Source: JBEKCP01 sp050014815 (GTDB taxonomy: Bacteria; Planctomycetota; Planctomycetia; Pirellulales; Thermoguttaceae). Taken from it: a stretch of DNA of 8,573 nucleotides. The stretch spans positions 1 to 8,573 of the forward strand of contig JBEKCP010000232.1 in NCBI GenBank assembly GCA_050014815.1, given 5' to 3'. Position numbers and translations under genes: made by a program. This document shows, in pieces, positions 1 to 5,878 of this stretch (its first letter is position 1; every line of letters starts with the position of its first letter). Below the pieces are notes generated by a model, which was not told the DNA's origin, searched no databases, and saw nothing but the letters and a program-made list of their open reading frames with translations.

Positions 1-447
1 GTCGATGCGGCTATCCGCCTTGCCCGCCACCTCGTCGTGCATGCTCTTGCCGGCGTCCTCTTCGAGATGGGCGCGGATAATGCCGATCCGCTTCGGCTCG
101 AAGCGGCCCTTGGGGTCGCTGATCTCCAGCCAGCCGTCATGGCTCAACGGCAGGTCGTACTGGCTGATCTGGTAGCCCTTGGGCAGGTCGGGGTAGTAGT
201 AGTTCTTGCGGTCCCACTTGGTGGACGCGGCGATCGAGCAATTCAGAGCCAGGGCCGCCCGCCTTGCCAGCTCGACCGCCCGGCGGTTCATCACCGGCAG
301 CGTGCCGGGCATGCCGATGCAGATCGGGCAGGTCTGCGTGTTGGGCGGCGCGCCGAACCTCGTGCTGCAGCCGCAGAAAAGCTTGCTCTCGGTCAAGAGC
401 TGCACGTGGACTTCCAGGCCGATCACGACGGAATAAGATTGGTCCAT
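1..447 (-). CDS. gatB: Aspartyl/glutamyl-tRNA amidotransferase subunit B, N-terminal 149 residues (cut by window edge)
   Basis: GatB is the subunit of the GatCAB complex that binds and phosphorylates misacylated Glu-tRNA(Gln) or Asp-tRNA(Asn) before GatA-derived ammonia amidates it in the cytoplasm. The visible part begins MDQSYSVVIGLEVHVQL, the typical GatB opening. Residues 25-43 carry Cys-X-Cys and Cys-X2-Cys pairs (C25, C27, C40, C43), matching the zinc knuckle of many bacterial GatB proteins. KNYYYPDLPKGYQISQYD (81-98) and HLEEDAGK (127-134) are family signatures. The reading frame is open to position 1; the tRNA-binding C-terminal half is outside the window. The ATG at 447 is preceded by GGGGAG with 9 nt spacing. 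It overlaps the stop of the upstream 81-codon gene as TGATG, so translational coupling is likely. gatA lies about 0.6 kb upstream, separated by two small genes. Confidence 0.97.
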   Translation of the reverse strand, partial: MDQSYSVVIGLEVHVQLLTESKLFCGCSTRFGAPPNTQTCPICIGMPGTLPVMNRRAVELARRAALALNCSIAASTKWDRKNYYYPDLPKGYQISQYDLPLSHDGWLEISDPKGRFEPKRIGIIRAHLEEDAGKSMHDEVAGKADSRID

Positions 448-692
448 CAGGTTGGACTCCCCGGGGATTCCACAGGCTGCATCTGCATGATGTGCAGAAG
501 TGATACGGTCACCGCGCGGTCGAAGACCGGCTCGGCCTCGCCGGGCGCCGCGAGGCCGACGATGACTGTCGAGCGGCCGACCATCGCCAACTCGGGATGA
601 CGGACCTCATAACTCCGGCCGTCGGTCAGCGTGAGGCGAAACGGCTGAAACGGCCGCCGGTGCAGGAACTCGCGGATGTCCTCAGGTCGCAT
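447..692 (-). CDS. Small conserved-looking protein of unknown function, 81 aa, coupled to gatB
   Basis: Function unknown. The protein opens MRPEDIREFLHRRPFQPFRL, continues with LTDGRSYEVRHPELAMVGRS (residues 22-41), and has a hydrophobic strand VTVSLLHIMQMQPV (61-74). The pattern of short strands with a central DGRSYEVRHPE turn looks like a small beta-rich domain. No signal peptide or membrane segment is visible. From memory, near-identical small proteins occur repeatedly in planctomycete genomes, but this was not searched. The ATG at 692 was chosen over an in-frame upstream start at 728 because AAAGGAG lies 6 nt before it. The gene starts 11 nt inside the 75-codon gene and ends with a TGATG overlap on the gatB start. 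The three are therefore almost certainly co-translated. A toxin-antitoxin-like pairing with its neighbour is possible from the architecture only. Confidence 0.82.
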   Translation of the reverse strand: MRPEDIREFLHRRPFQPFRLTLTDGRSYEVRHPELAMVGRSTVIVGLAAPGEAEPVFDRAVTVSLLHIMQMQPVESPGSPT

Positions 693-909
693 GTTGAGCT
701 CCTTTGTCTCGTACTTGGGCAGTCGCATGGCACTCGAACACCGCGATTTCCTCCTTCAGTTGGTTGATGAACTGCCTTAGGGAGCGCAGGGTCAACTCTC
801 GGAGATGTTCATTCTCCATTGGCTTCCGGCGGATTTCCTCGCAATGCTCCTCCAGAAAGTGGAGCTTTTCCCGCGTTGCGTCTAATTCAAGTTTCGTTTC
901 AAGCGTCAT
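682..909 (-). CDS. Small predicted coiled-coil protein, 75 aa, unknown function
   Basis: The protein is rich in Glu, Lys, Arg and Leu. Residues 2-27 (TLETKLELDATREKLHFLEE and following) and 35-60 (LRELTLRSLRQFINQLKEEI and following) look like two amphipathic helices joined by a short KPMEN linker, suggesting a helical hairpin or coiled coil. The last 15 residues overlap the ribosome-binding site and start of the next gene and look unconstrained. No family name can be given. The ATG at 909 is the only upstream start, since a TAG lies in frame at 930-928. It has no good Shine-Dalgarno of its own; the strong GGGGAGG at 942-936 is correctly spaced instead for an eight-codon mini-ORF that overlaps this start. 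It is the first full gene of a small operon leading into gatB. Small size plus overlap with a second small gene resembles antitoxin-toxin layouts, but nothing in the sequence proves this. Confidence 0.75.
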   Translation of the reverse strand: MTLETKLELDATREKLHFLEEHCEEIRRKPMENEHLRELTLRSLRQFINQLKEEIAVFECHATAQVRDKGAQHAT

Positions 910-925
910 AGAACTCGGGAAGCAT
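899..925 (-). other. Candidate eight-codon leader mini-ORF before the 75-aa gene
   Basis: The minus strand reads GGGGAGG (942-936), a 10 nt spacer, then ATG at 925-923 and a short frame MLPEFYDA ending in TGA at 901-899. The stop lies just inside the 75-codon gene, whose ATG is at 909. The best Shine-Dalgarno in the region therefore points to this mini-ORF and not to the annotated gene. It could be a leader that delivers ribosomes to the next start by termination-reinitiation. It could also be chance. There are no runs of one amino acid that would suggest classical attenuation. Confidence 0.3.
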
Positions 926-978
926 GCCTAGTATTCCTCCCCGATAACAGGCCGACCGGATACCGCGACAACACTGTT

Positions 979-1007
979 ATTGTAGGTCGCTCTCCCCCGT
1001 CCGTCGA
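979..1007 (-). promoter_or_regulatory. Candidate sigma70-type promoter for the small-gene/gatB operon
   Basis: On the minus strand, TCGACG (1007-1002) and TACAAT (984-979) are separated by 17 nt in the gap between gatA and the 75-codon gene. Each hexamer is a partial match to consensus. Transcription would start near 972, leaving a leader of roughly 60 nt. The TACAATAAC string is shared with the rpmB promoter candidate. The 7-bp inverted repeat ATAACAG/CTGTTAT (944-950 and 974-980) touches the -10 element and could be an operator. Confidence 0.4.
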
Positions 1008-1024
1008 GGGGATGGCGGCGGGTT

Positions 1025-2566
1025 TCACTCCAACGGCGGTTTCCGCGCGTGCCAGTCGGTGGCCTGCTGGAACATCTGGGCGCCGCGGAGGAGCCGCTCC
1101 TCTTCGAAGGGCGGGGCTTGCAGTTGCAGGCCGATCGGCAGCCCGTGGGAGCTCAATCCGCAGGGGATCGCCACCGCGCCGAGCCCCGCCAGGTTCGCGC
1201 TGACAGTGTAGAGATCAAACAGGTACATCGAGAGCGGGTCGTCGATCTTCTCGCCGATCTTGAAGGCGGGGGTGGGCGTGACCGGGCCGGCAATCAAGTC
1301 GACCTCCTCGAAGGCCCGGTCGAAGTCCTGCCGGATGAGCCGCCGCACCTTGAGGGCTTTCTTGTAGTACGCGTCGTAGTAGCCGGCGCTGAGGGCATAG
1401 GTTCCCAGCATGATCCGCCGCTTGACCTCGGGGCCGAAGCCCTCGGCCCGGGTCCGGCGGTACATCCGCACCAGGGCGTTGTCGAGGTCCTCCAGGGCGG
1501 ACGTGTCGCCGGCCTTCTCGAACCGCTGCCGCTGGGCCTGCAACTCGTCCGCCATGCGGCGCTCGTCGGTCCGGTAGCCGAAATGGACGCCGTCGTAGCG
1601 GGCCAGGTTGCTGGAGGCCTCGCACGGGGCAATGACGTAATACGTGGCCACGGCATATTTGCCATGCGGGAGCGAAAGCCATTTCACCGTGGCCCCGAGC
1701 GACTCGTAGACGCGGATCGCTTCCCGCACGGCCGCCTCGACCTGGCCGTCGAGTCCGTCGCCGAAATGCTCGCGCACGAGGCCCAGCCGGAGCCCCTCCA
1801 GGGGCCGGCGGACCGTCTCGGCGTACCGTGGCACGGGCAGGTCGATCGAGGTCGAGTCCATCGGATCGTGCCCGGCCAGGACCTCCAGGAGCAAGGCGAG
1901 GTCTTCGGCGGTGCGGGCCAGGGGGCCGACCTGATCGAGGCTGCTGGCGAAGGCCACCAGCCCGTAGCGGCTGACGCGGCCGTAGGTCGGTTTCATGCCC
2001 GACACGCCGCACAGGCCGGCCGGGCAGCGGATCGAGCCGCCCGTGTCGGTGCCGACCGACAGCGGGGCCATCCGCGCGGCGACGCAGGCGGCCGCCCCGC
2101 CGCTGGACCCGCCCGGAATCCGAGCCAGGTCCCACGGATTGTGCGTCGGGAAGAAGGCCGAGTTCTCGTTCGACCCGCCCATGGCGAACTCGTCCATGTT
2201 CGTCTTGCCCACCAGCACGGCGTCGGCCGCCTTGAGCCGGGCGACGACGGTGGCGTCGTACGGCGGGCGGAAGTGCTCGAGCATCCGCGAGCCGCAGGTG
2301 GTCGGCGCCCCCTCGGTACACAGGACGTCCTTGATCGCCACCGGCAGGCCGGCCAGGCGGCCCAGCGGTTTGCCCGCCGACCGCCGCCGGTCGATCTCCT
2401 CGGCCCGGGCCGTCGCGGCCGCCGGGTCGACCCGCAGGAATGCCCGGACGCGCGCGTCGCATCGCTCGATCTGATCAAGGAATGCCCTGGTCAACTCGAT
2501 CGAGGCGACTCGGCCCGCGCCAAGCTCGGCCAGGAGTTCGGTGGCGGTACGGTCGATAAGCGACAT
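1025..2566 (-). CDS. gatA: Aspartyl/glutamyl-tRNA amidotransferase subunit A
   Basis: GatA is the glutaminase/amidase subunit of GatCAB. It hydrolyses glutamine and channels ammonia to GatB to form Gln-tRNA(Gln) or Asn-tRNA(Asn). The 513-residue protein spans the whole amidase-signature domain and has normal family length. The Ser-cisSer-Lys triad is intact: K79 in the VAIKD motif, S154 in PGGSSGG, and nucleophile S178 in GTDTGGSIR. These numbers match, from memory, the Staphylococcus aureus GatA triad. The motif GKTNMDEFAMGGSNENSAF (120-138) is also diagnostic. The ATG at 2566 gives the standard N-terminus MSLIDRTATEL, but no Shine-Dalgarno is visible; the sequence before it is CTCTCTT. The gene follows gatC after a 91-bp gap filled largely by a heptanucleotide array. 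It is probably in one operon with rpmB and gatC. Confidence 0.98.
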   Translation of the reverse strand: MSLIDRTATELLAELGAGRVASIELTRAFLDQIERCDARVRAFLRVDPAAATARAEEIDRRRSAGKPLGRLAGLPVAIKDVLCTEGAPTTCGSRMLEHFRPPYDATVVARLKAADAVLVGKTNMDEFAMGGSNENSAFFPTHNPWDLARIPGGSSGGAAACVAARMAPLSVGTDTGGSIRCPAGLCGVSGMKPTYGRVSRYGLVAFASSLDQVGPLARTAEDLALLLEVLAGHDPMDSTSIDLPVPRYAETVRRPLEGLRLGLVREHFGDGLDGQVEAAVREAIRVYESLGATVKWLSLPHGKYAVATYYVIAPCEASSNLARYDGVHFGYRTDERRMADELQAQRQRFEKAGDTSALEDLDNALVRMYRRTRAEGFGPEVKRRIMLGTYALSAGYYDAYYKKALKVRRLIRQDFDRAFEEVDLIAGPVTPTPAFKIGEKIDDPLSMYLFDLYTVSANLAGLGAVAIPCGLSSHGLPIGLQLQAPPFEEERLLRGAQMFQQATDWHARKPPLE

Positions 2567-2582
2567 AAGAGAGTTTTCAGTT

Positions 2583-2655
2583 ATGAGTCGTCAGTTCTTG
2601 GTTTCGTCCTGACAACTGACAACTGACCACTGACAACTGACCACTGACCACTCAT
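2583..2655. repeat. Imperfect inverted repeat framing the heptad array in the gatC-gatA gap
   Basis: The left arm at 2583-2596 (ATGAGTCGTCAGTT) matches the reverse complement of 2642-2655 at 12 of 14 positions. The arms enclose the direct heptad repeats, so the transcript could fold into a long imperfect hairpin just upstream of the gatA start. There is no U-tract, so it does not look like an intrinsic terminator. Confidence 0.6.
2609..2650. repeat. Tandem heptanucleotide repeat array, six copies
   Basis: Six head-to-tail 7-bp units run CTGACAA, CTGACAA, CTGACCA, CTGACAA, CTGACCA, CTGACCA, differing only at the sixth base. The array begins 7 bp after the gatC stop codon and ends well before gatA. 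Its base composition is far less GC-rich than the flanking genes. It resembles the short tandemly repeated repetitive (STRR) heptamers known from filamentous cyanobacteria. I also recall similar strings between genes in planctomycetes, but this was not checked. Confidence 0.9.
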
Positions 2656-2657
2656 CG

Positions 2658-2951
2658 TCAGATTTCACCCAAGACAGCGGGGACCAGGTAACACTCGGCG
2701 TCGCGGTGCGGGGCGGTCGCCAGCGCCGCTTCCCGATCGAGGCTCGCCGTCACACGATCGTGCCGCAGCACGTTGGCCACGTCCAGCGCATGCGCCATCG
2801 GCTCGACCCCGTCGGTGTTGACCTCGCCGAGCAGATCCATGTATCCGAGGATGTCGCCCAACTGCGCCGTCATCCACAGGACCTCCTCCTCGGAGAGGAG
2901 CAACCGGGCCAGGAGCGCGATTTTTTCGACTTCGCCGCGGGAGATGGCCAT
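2658..2951 (-). CDS. gatC: Aspartyl/glutamyl-tRNA amidotransferase subunit C
   Basis: GatC is the small subunit that wraps the GatA-GatB interface and stabilises the amidotransferase. The 97-residue protein has usual family length and the family pattern: an N-terminal helix SRGEVEKIALLARLLLSEEE (4-23), then QLGDILGYMDLLGEVNTDGVEPM (30-52). Near the C-terminus is LRHDRVTASLDREAALATAP (62-81), the equivalent of the common LR-D motif. The ATG at 2951 lies 13 nt after the rpmB stop and has no strong Shine-Dalgarno, so it probably depends on readthrough from rpmB. The stop codon lies 7 bp from the heptad array. Its neighbours rpmB and gatA support joint expression of translation genes. Confidence 0.96.
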   Translation of the reverse strand: MAISRGEVEKIALLARLLLSEEEVLWMTAQLGDILGYMDLLGEVNTDGVEPMAHALDVANVLRHDRVTASLDREAALATAPHRDAECYLVPAVLGEI

Positions 2952-2964
2952 GGCCGAGCCGCCG

Positions 2965-3240
2965 CTACTTGGTCGCCGGGGCGGCAGGGAGACGGAACGG
3001 GACGGCGCGGATTCGTTTCGTCACGGCCCCGCTGCGGATACAACGCGTGCAGACGCGGAGCGTCTTGTGGGTCCCGTTGGCCGTGCTGACGTGGACTTTC
3101 TGGAGATTCGGCCGGAACAGCCGGCGGGAAATACCGGTGATCTTGGTTCCCACTCCACCGAGGTACTTTGCTTTACCCCTATGGGTCACCTGGTTCCCCG
3201 TCTCGGGCTTCTTCCCGCAGATGTCACATGCTTGCCCCAT
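2965..3240 (-). CDS. rpmB: 50S ribosomal protein L28 (zinc-binding form)
   Basis: L28 is a structural protein of the large ribosomal subunit. The protein starts MGQACDICGKKPETGNQVTH and contains the core LFRPNLQKVHV (41-51) that identifies the family. It carries two Cys-X2-Cys pairs, C5/C8 and C64/C67, so it is the cysteine-containing (C+) form that binds zinc. At 91 residues it is slightly longer than many L28 proteins because of a Pro/Ala-rich tail (RLPAAPATK). GAGAGGAG lies 7 nt before the ATG at 3240, one of the best ribosome-binding sites here. It heads the rpmB-gatC-gatA cluster, and a candidate promoter overlaps the end of the upstream permease gene. Confidence 0.97.
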   Translation of the reverse strand: MGQACDICGKKPETGNQVTHRGKAKYLGGVGTKITGISRRLFRPNLQKVHVSTANGTHKTLRVCTRCIRSGAVTKRIRAVPFRLPAAPATK

Positions 3241-3275
3241 CCGAACGCTCCTCTCAGGTCATGGACGAAGAACCG

Positions 3276-4814
3276 TTATTGTATACGCTCCGATCGGCGG
3301 GATGCAAGGGGGAGGGGAGCGAACGGCAAGATCGCCCAGGCGGCGGCCGCCACGAGGGCCACCAGCCCCAACAACGCCAGACAGAGGCCGGCCACCTGGT
3401 CGTCCACGCCGTAGTGCAAGAGGCCGAAAATGCGGATGGCAATCGTCGTCACGCCCGGCGGGACGACCAGGACGCTGGCCGACAGGTCCCCCAGGGCGAC
3501 CGCCAGCGCGAGGAGCCACGCCACGGCGAAGGCCGGCCACCGCAGGGGCAGGATGATCCGCCGCCACAGGACCGCCCGCCCCGCCCCGTCGATCGCGGCA
3601 CTCTCCAGCACGGCGGCCGGCACCGTCCCCAGGGCATGCCAGAGGCAGAAGATTGCGACCGGCATCGCACGGATCCAGAGCGCCAGCCAGGGGGCCAGGA
3701 TCGAGTGATCGTACAGGTAGAAGAGCCACGGTATCTCGGGCCGGTCGAGGCCCCAGATCACCAGCAGGCCCAGTACCGGCCCGGGCACGGCCAGGCAGAC
3801 CGCGGCGACCAGCATGGCGGGCAGGGCACCGTGCGAAGCATGGTCGCCGCAGGGGCTTCGCCGGGCGAGCCAGGCCAGCGGGGTCGCGGCCGCCACCGCC
3901 GTCGTTGCCGCCAGCGTACACACCAGAAACGTCCACCCGAACTCCCTGGCGAATCGCCGCGGGGCGTCGAAGATCATCCAGAGGCACTTTGCGGCCGACC
4001 AGGCGCGGACCCGGCCCGCCGCCGTCTGGCTGACCACCACGCCCGCCTTGTAGAACAGGCTCCCCAAGGGGACCCCGATCATGGCCAGCGCCACGGCGAC
4101 GGCCAGCAGGCCCAGCGGCCACCGCCAGCGGCCCAGCGGGAAGCAGAGCGGGCGGCGGGGCGTCCCGGGCCGATCCGGCACCCCCAGGGCCGACGCGGAG
4201 GCCACCGCCGCGGCCACCAGCAGCGCCGTGGCGAGCACCCCCGGCACGAGCCCGACCGCCGCCACCCCAGGCTCCTCGCCCACGGCGATCTGCGTATAGA
4301 CCTCCTCCGCATAGGTGCGGACGCCGAACAGGTCGGTAACGGTCATCTCTCCGGCGGTGACGATGGCGATCCAGATGGCCGCCATGGCCAATGCCGGCCA
4401 GGTGCCCCGGAGGGTCACATGGAGGAAGACCTGCCGCGGGGAGCCGTCCAGGAGGGCCTGCTCTTCGAGTTCCGGCTCGACCCATCGCCATCCCGCGCCG
4501 ACCAGGAGCACGACCCAGGGGAGCGCGGCTGCGGCGTGGACCCAGACGGCGCCGGTCCAGCCGTCGAGCAAAGGTCCGCCGGCCGAGGCCAGGGTGTACC
4601 AGCCTTGCAGGGCGAAGCCGGCCTGCCACGCGGCGGCCTGGAGGTACAGCGGCACGAAGAGCAAGAGGGCCGCCAGGCCAAGCCCCATGCGCCGTAGGGG
4701 CAGGTCCGTCCGCACCAGCAGCCACGCCACTGCGGTGCCCAGGGGCAGGCTGACGGCGCACGTGGCGCCCGTCAAGAGGAGGGTGTTCAGCAGGAGGACG
4801 GCGATGCGTGGCAC
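3276..4814 (-). CDS. ABC transporter permease with two fused permease domains (iron(III)/thiamine type)
   Basis: This is an inner-membrane permease of the binding-protein-dependent type. The 512-residue protein has about twelve hydrophobic segments arranged as two homologous halves, as in FbpB/ThiP-like permeases. Each half has an EAA-type cytoplasmic loop that would contact the ATPase: EQALLDGSPRQVFLHVTLRG from about residue 118, and ESAAIDGAGRAVLWRRIILP from about residue 404. The substrate cannot be read from sequence; iron(III) is the usual guess for this layout. No ATP-binding or solute-binding gene is in the window. The start is uncertain. GTG at 4814 lies 1 nt after the stop of the DUF1559 gene and places the first membrane helix at the N-terminus, but no Shine-Dalgarno precedes it. 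An ATG at 4910 would add 32 Pro/Arg-rich residues and overlap the upstream gene by 95 bp, which is less likely. Confidence 0.85.
   Translation of the reverse strand: MPRIAVLLLNTLLLTGATCAVSLPLGTAVAWLLVRTDLPLRRMGLGLAALLLFVPLYLQAAAWQAGFALQGWYTLASAGGPLLDGWTGAVWVHAAAALPWVVLLVGAGWRWVEPELEEQALLDGSPRQVFLHVTLRGTWPALAMAAIWIAIVTAGEMTVTDLFGVRTYAEEVYTQIAVGEEPGVAAVGLVPGVLATALLVAAAVASASALGVPDRPGTPRRPLCFPLGRWRWPLGLLAVAVALAMIGVPLGSLFYKAGVVVSQTAAGRVRAWSAAKCLWMIFDAPRRFAREFGWTFLVCTLAATTAVAAATPLAWLARRSPCGDHASHGALPAMLVAAVCLAVPGPVLGLLVIWGLDRPEIPWLFYLYDHSILAPWLALWIRAMPVAIFCLWHALGTVPAAVLESAAIDGAGRAVLWRRIILPLRWPAFAVAWLLALAVALGDLSASVLVVPPGVTTIAIRIFGLLHYGVDDQVAGLCLALLGLVALVAAAAWAILPFAPLPLASRRSERIQ
3278..3307 (-). promoter_or_regulatory. 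Candidate promoter for rpmB-gatC-gatA
   Basis: Minus-strand TACAAT (3283-3278), within TATACAATAAC, is preceded after 18 nt by a weak TTGCAT (3307-3302). The -10 overlaps the last codons and TAA stop of the ABC permease gene. This would place a start site near 3271 and a leader of about 30 nt carrying the strong rpmB Shine-Dalgarno. The -35 match is poor, so readthrough from upstream remains possible. Confidence 0.4.
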
Positions 4815-4815
4815 G

Positions 4816-5850
4816 TCAATGGGTATCGGCCAGCGGTTGCCAGAGTTCCGTATTGATACTGGCCGACGCGGGGTTAATGGAGTCGGCGGTGTAGCTCTCG
4901 ACGTGCCCATCGGCGAACAACACGTTCATCGTCCGGTTATGCCGGACGCGGCTGGCGCCCCAGCCGCCCCACTGCGCGATCAGGTTGCTGGTGCCGGGAA
5001 CGGTCGTCCATTCCGGGTGCTGTGCCACGGCCGTCAGGTCTGGCGCGGAGTCGCCGACGACGTCGGCGACGAGCTTGTAGTACTCGATCAGGAGAATCTT
5101 CTGGCTGTCGCCGTGGAACTTGGCGACGTGCCCGTTGATACCGTAACTGCACCGCTCTGACGCCAAGGGAAAACGGATGACCGGATGGTCAAAAGGATCC
5201 ACGGCCGTCGTACCGTCCGGGTTCAACAGCGAATGCTGGTATCCACTGCCGTTGGTGAAGAAGAAGATGCCTTCCTCGGAATTGTTGGGCAGGGGGTTGA
5301 TCAAGAGGCAAATGTCCATGAAATCGTCTTGGGGCTCGATGTCGTCGCAGGCAAGGATATACGCGCCCGGATTCGCAGTCACGTTGGCCTGGTTCATCAG
5401 ATCGAGCCAGGACCCGTGATCCCGGGGCGGGTTGTACTGGTGGTCGAGAAAATGGATCGAGAAGTCCGTGAACAGCTTCACGAAGGGACCCGCGGCCAGC
5501 GGGATCGTCTTGTGCGTGTTCTTGACGTAATAATTATAGCTGGACGCCCCGCCGCCCTTCGGCTCCTTGTCGTCGGGGCACCAGTACATCGTTTCCTGGC
5601 TTTCGAGGTAGGGCGCCAGGGTGACCTTCCACGCCTGCGCGCCGAAGCTCTTGGACGAGCCCTCGTACTTGGCCCGGAAGTGGGCGTACGCCACGCCGAT
5701 TTGCTTTTCGTTGTTGGCGCACAGGGCCTTTCGGGCGGCCTCGCGGACCGACTGCGTCGCCGGCAGGAGCAACGCCATCAACATCCCGATGATCACGATG
5801 ACCACCAGCAACTCCACGAGCGTAAAACCGGGCTTCGGACGACGCGCCAT
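4816..5850 (-). CDS. DUF1559-family pseudopilin-like protein (H-X9-DG type)
   Basis: The N-terminus MARRPKPGFTLVELLVVIVIIG is a type IV prepilin/type II pseudopilin signal. Cleavage is expected between G8 and F9, with the conserved Glu at mature position 5 (E13), followed by one hydrophobic helix. The rest is a large secreted domain with aromatic and Asn/Asp-rich stretches. Near the C-terminus RHNRTMNVLFADGHVES gives H304-X9-D314-G315, the H-X9-DG signature of a family greatly expanded in Planctomycetes. The function of the family is not established; anchoring at the cell surface by the pilin-like helix is inferred. The total length of 344 residues is ordinary. The ATG at 5850 was chosen because it gives the exact prepilin leader and is preceded by AAAGGAG at 8 nt. 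The open frame runs on to 6378 but reads across the HEAT gene there and is not coding. The HEAT gene ends 28 bp upstream. Confidence 0.93.
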   Translation of the reverse strand: MARRPKPGFTLVELLVVIVIIGMLMALLLPATQSVREAARKALCANNEKQIGVAYAHFRAKYEGSSKSFGAQAWKVTLAPYLESQETMYWCPDDKEPKGGGASSYNYYVKNTHKTIPLAAGPFVKLFTDFSIHFLDHQYNPPRDHGSWLDLMNQANVTANPGAYILACDDIEPQDDFMDICLLINPLPNNSEEGIFFFTNGSGYQHSLLNPDGTTAVDPFDHPVIRFPLASERCSYGINGHVAKFHGDSQKILLIEYYKLVADVVGDSAPDLTAVAQHPEWTTVPGTSNLIAQWGGWGASRVRHNRTMNVLFADGHVESYTADSINPASASINTELWQPLADTH

Positions 5851-5878
5851 GTCAGGCTCTCCTTTCAAGCGTTTCGTG

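Noticed and set aside
993..1012. Possible intrinsic terminator after gatA
   Set aside because: The TCCCC/GGGGA arms give only a short stem with a 10-nt loop and no T-tract follows on the minus strand.
1049..2626. 525-codon open frame on the plus strand opposite gatA
   Set aside because: It mirrors the high-GC third-position bias of gatA, is rich in Arg/Gly/Pro/His, has no recognisable motif, and lies opposite a gene with an intact catalytic triad.
2609..2650. Possible CRISPR array
   Set aside because: The repeats are 7 bp with no spacers, and no cas genes are nearby; it is a simple tandem array.
3168..4697. Long plus-strand frame (509 codons) and an alternative minus-strand frame (500 codons) over the ABC permease
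   Set aside because: Both are Arg/Gly/Pro/Gln-biased shadows. Only the 3276-4814 minus frame gives regularly spaced membrane helices and two EAA loops.
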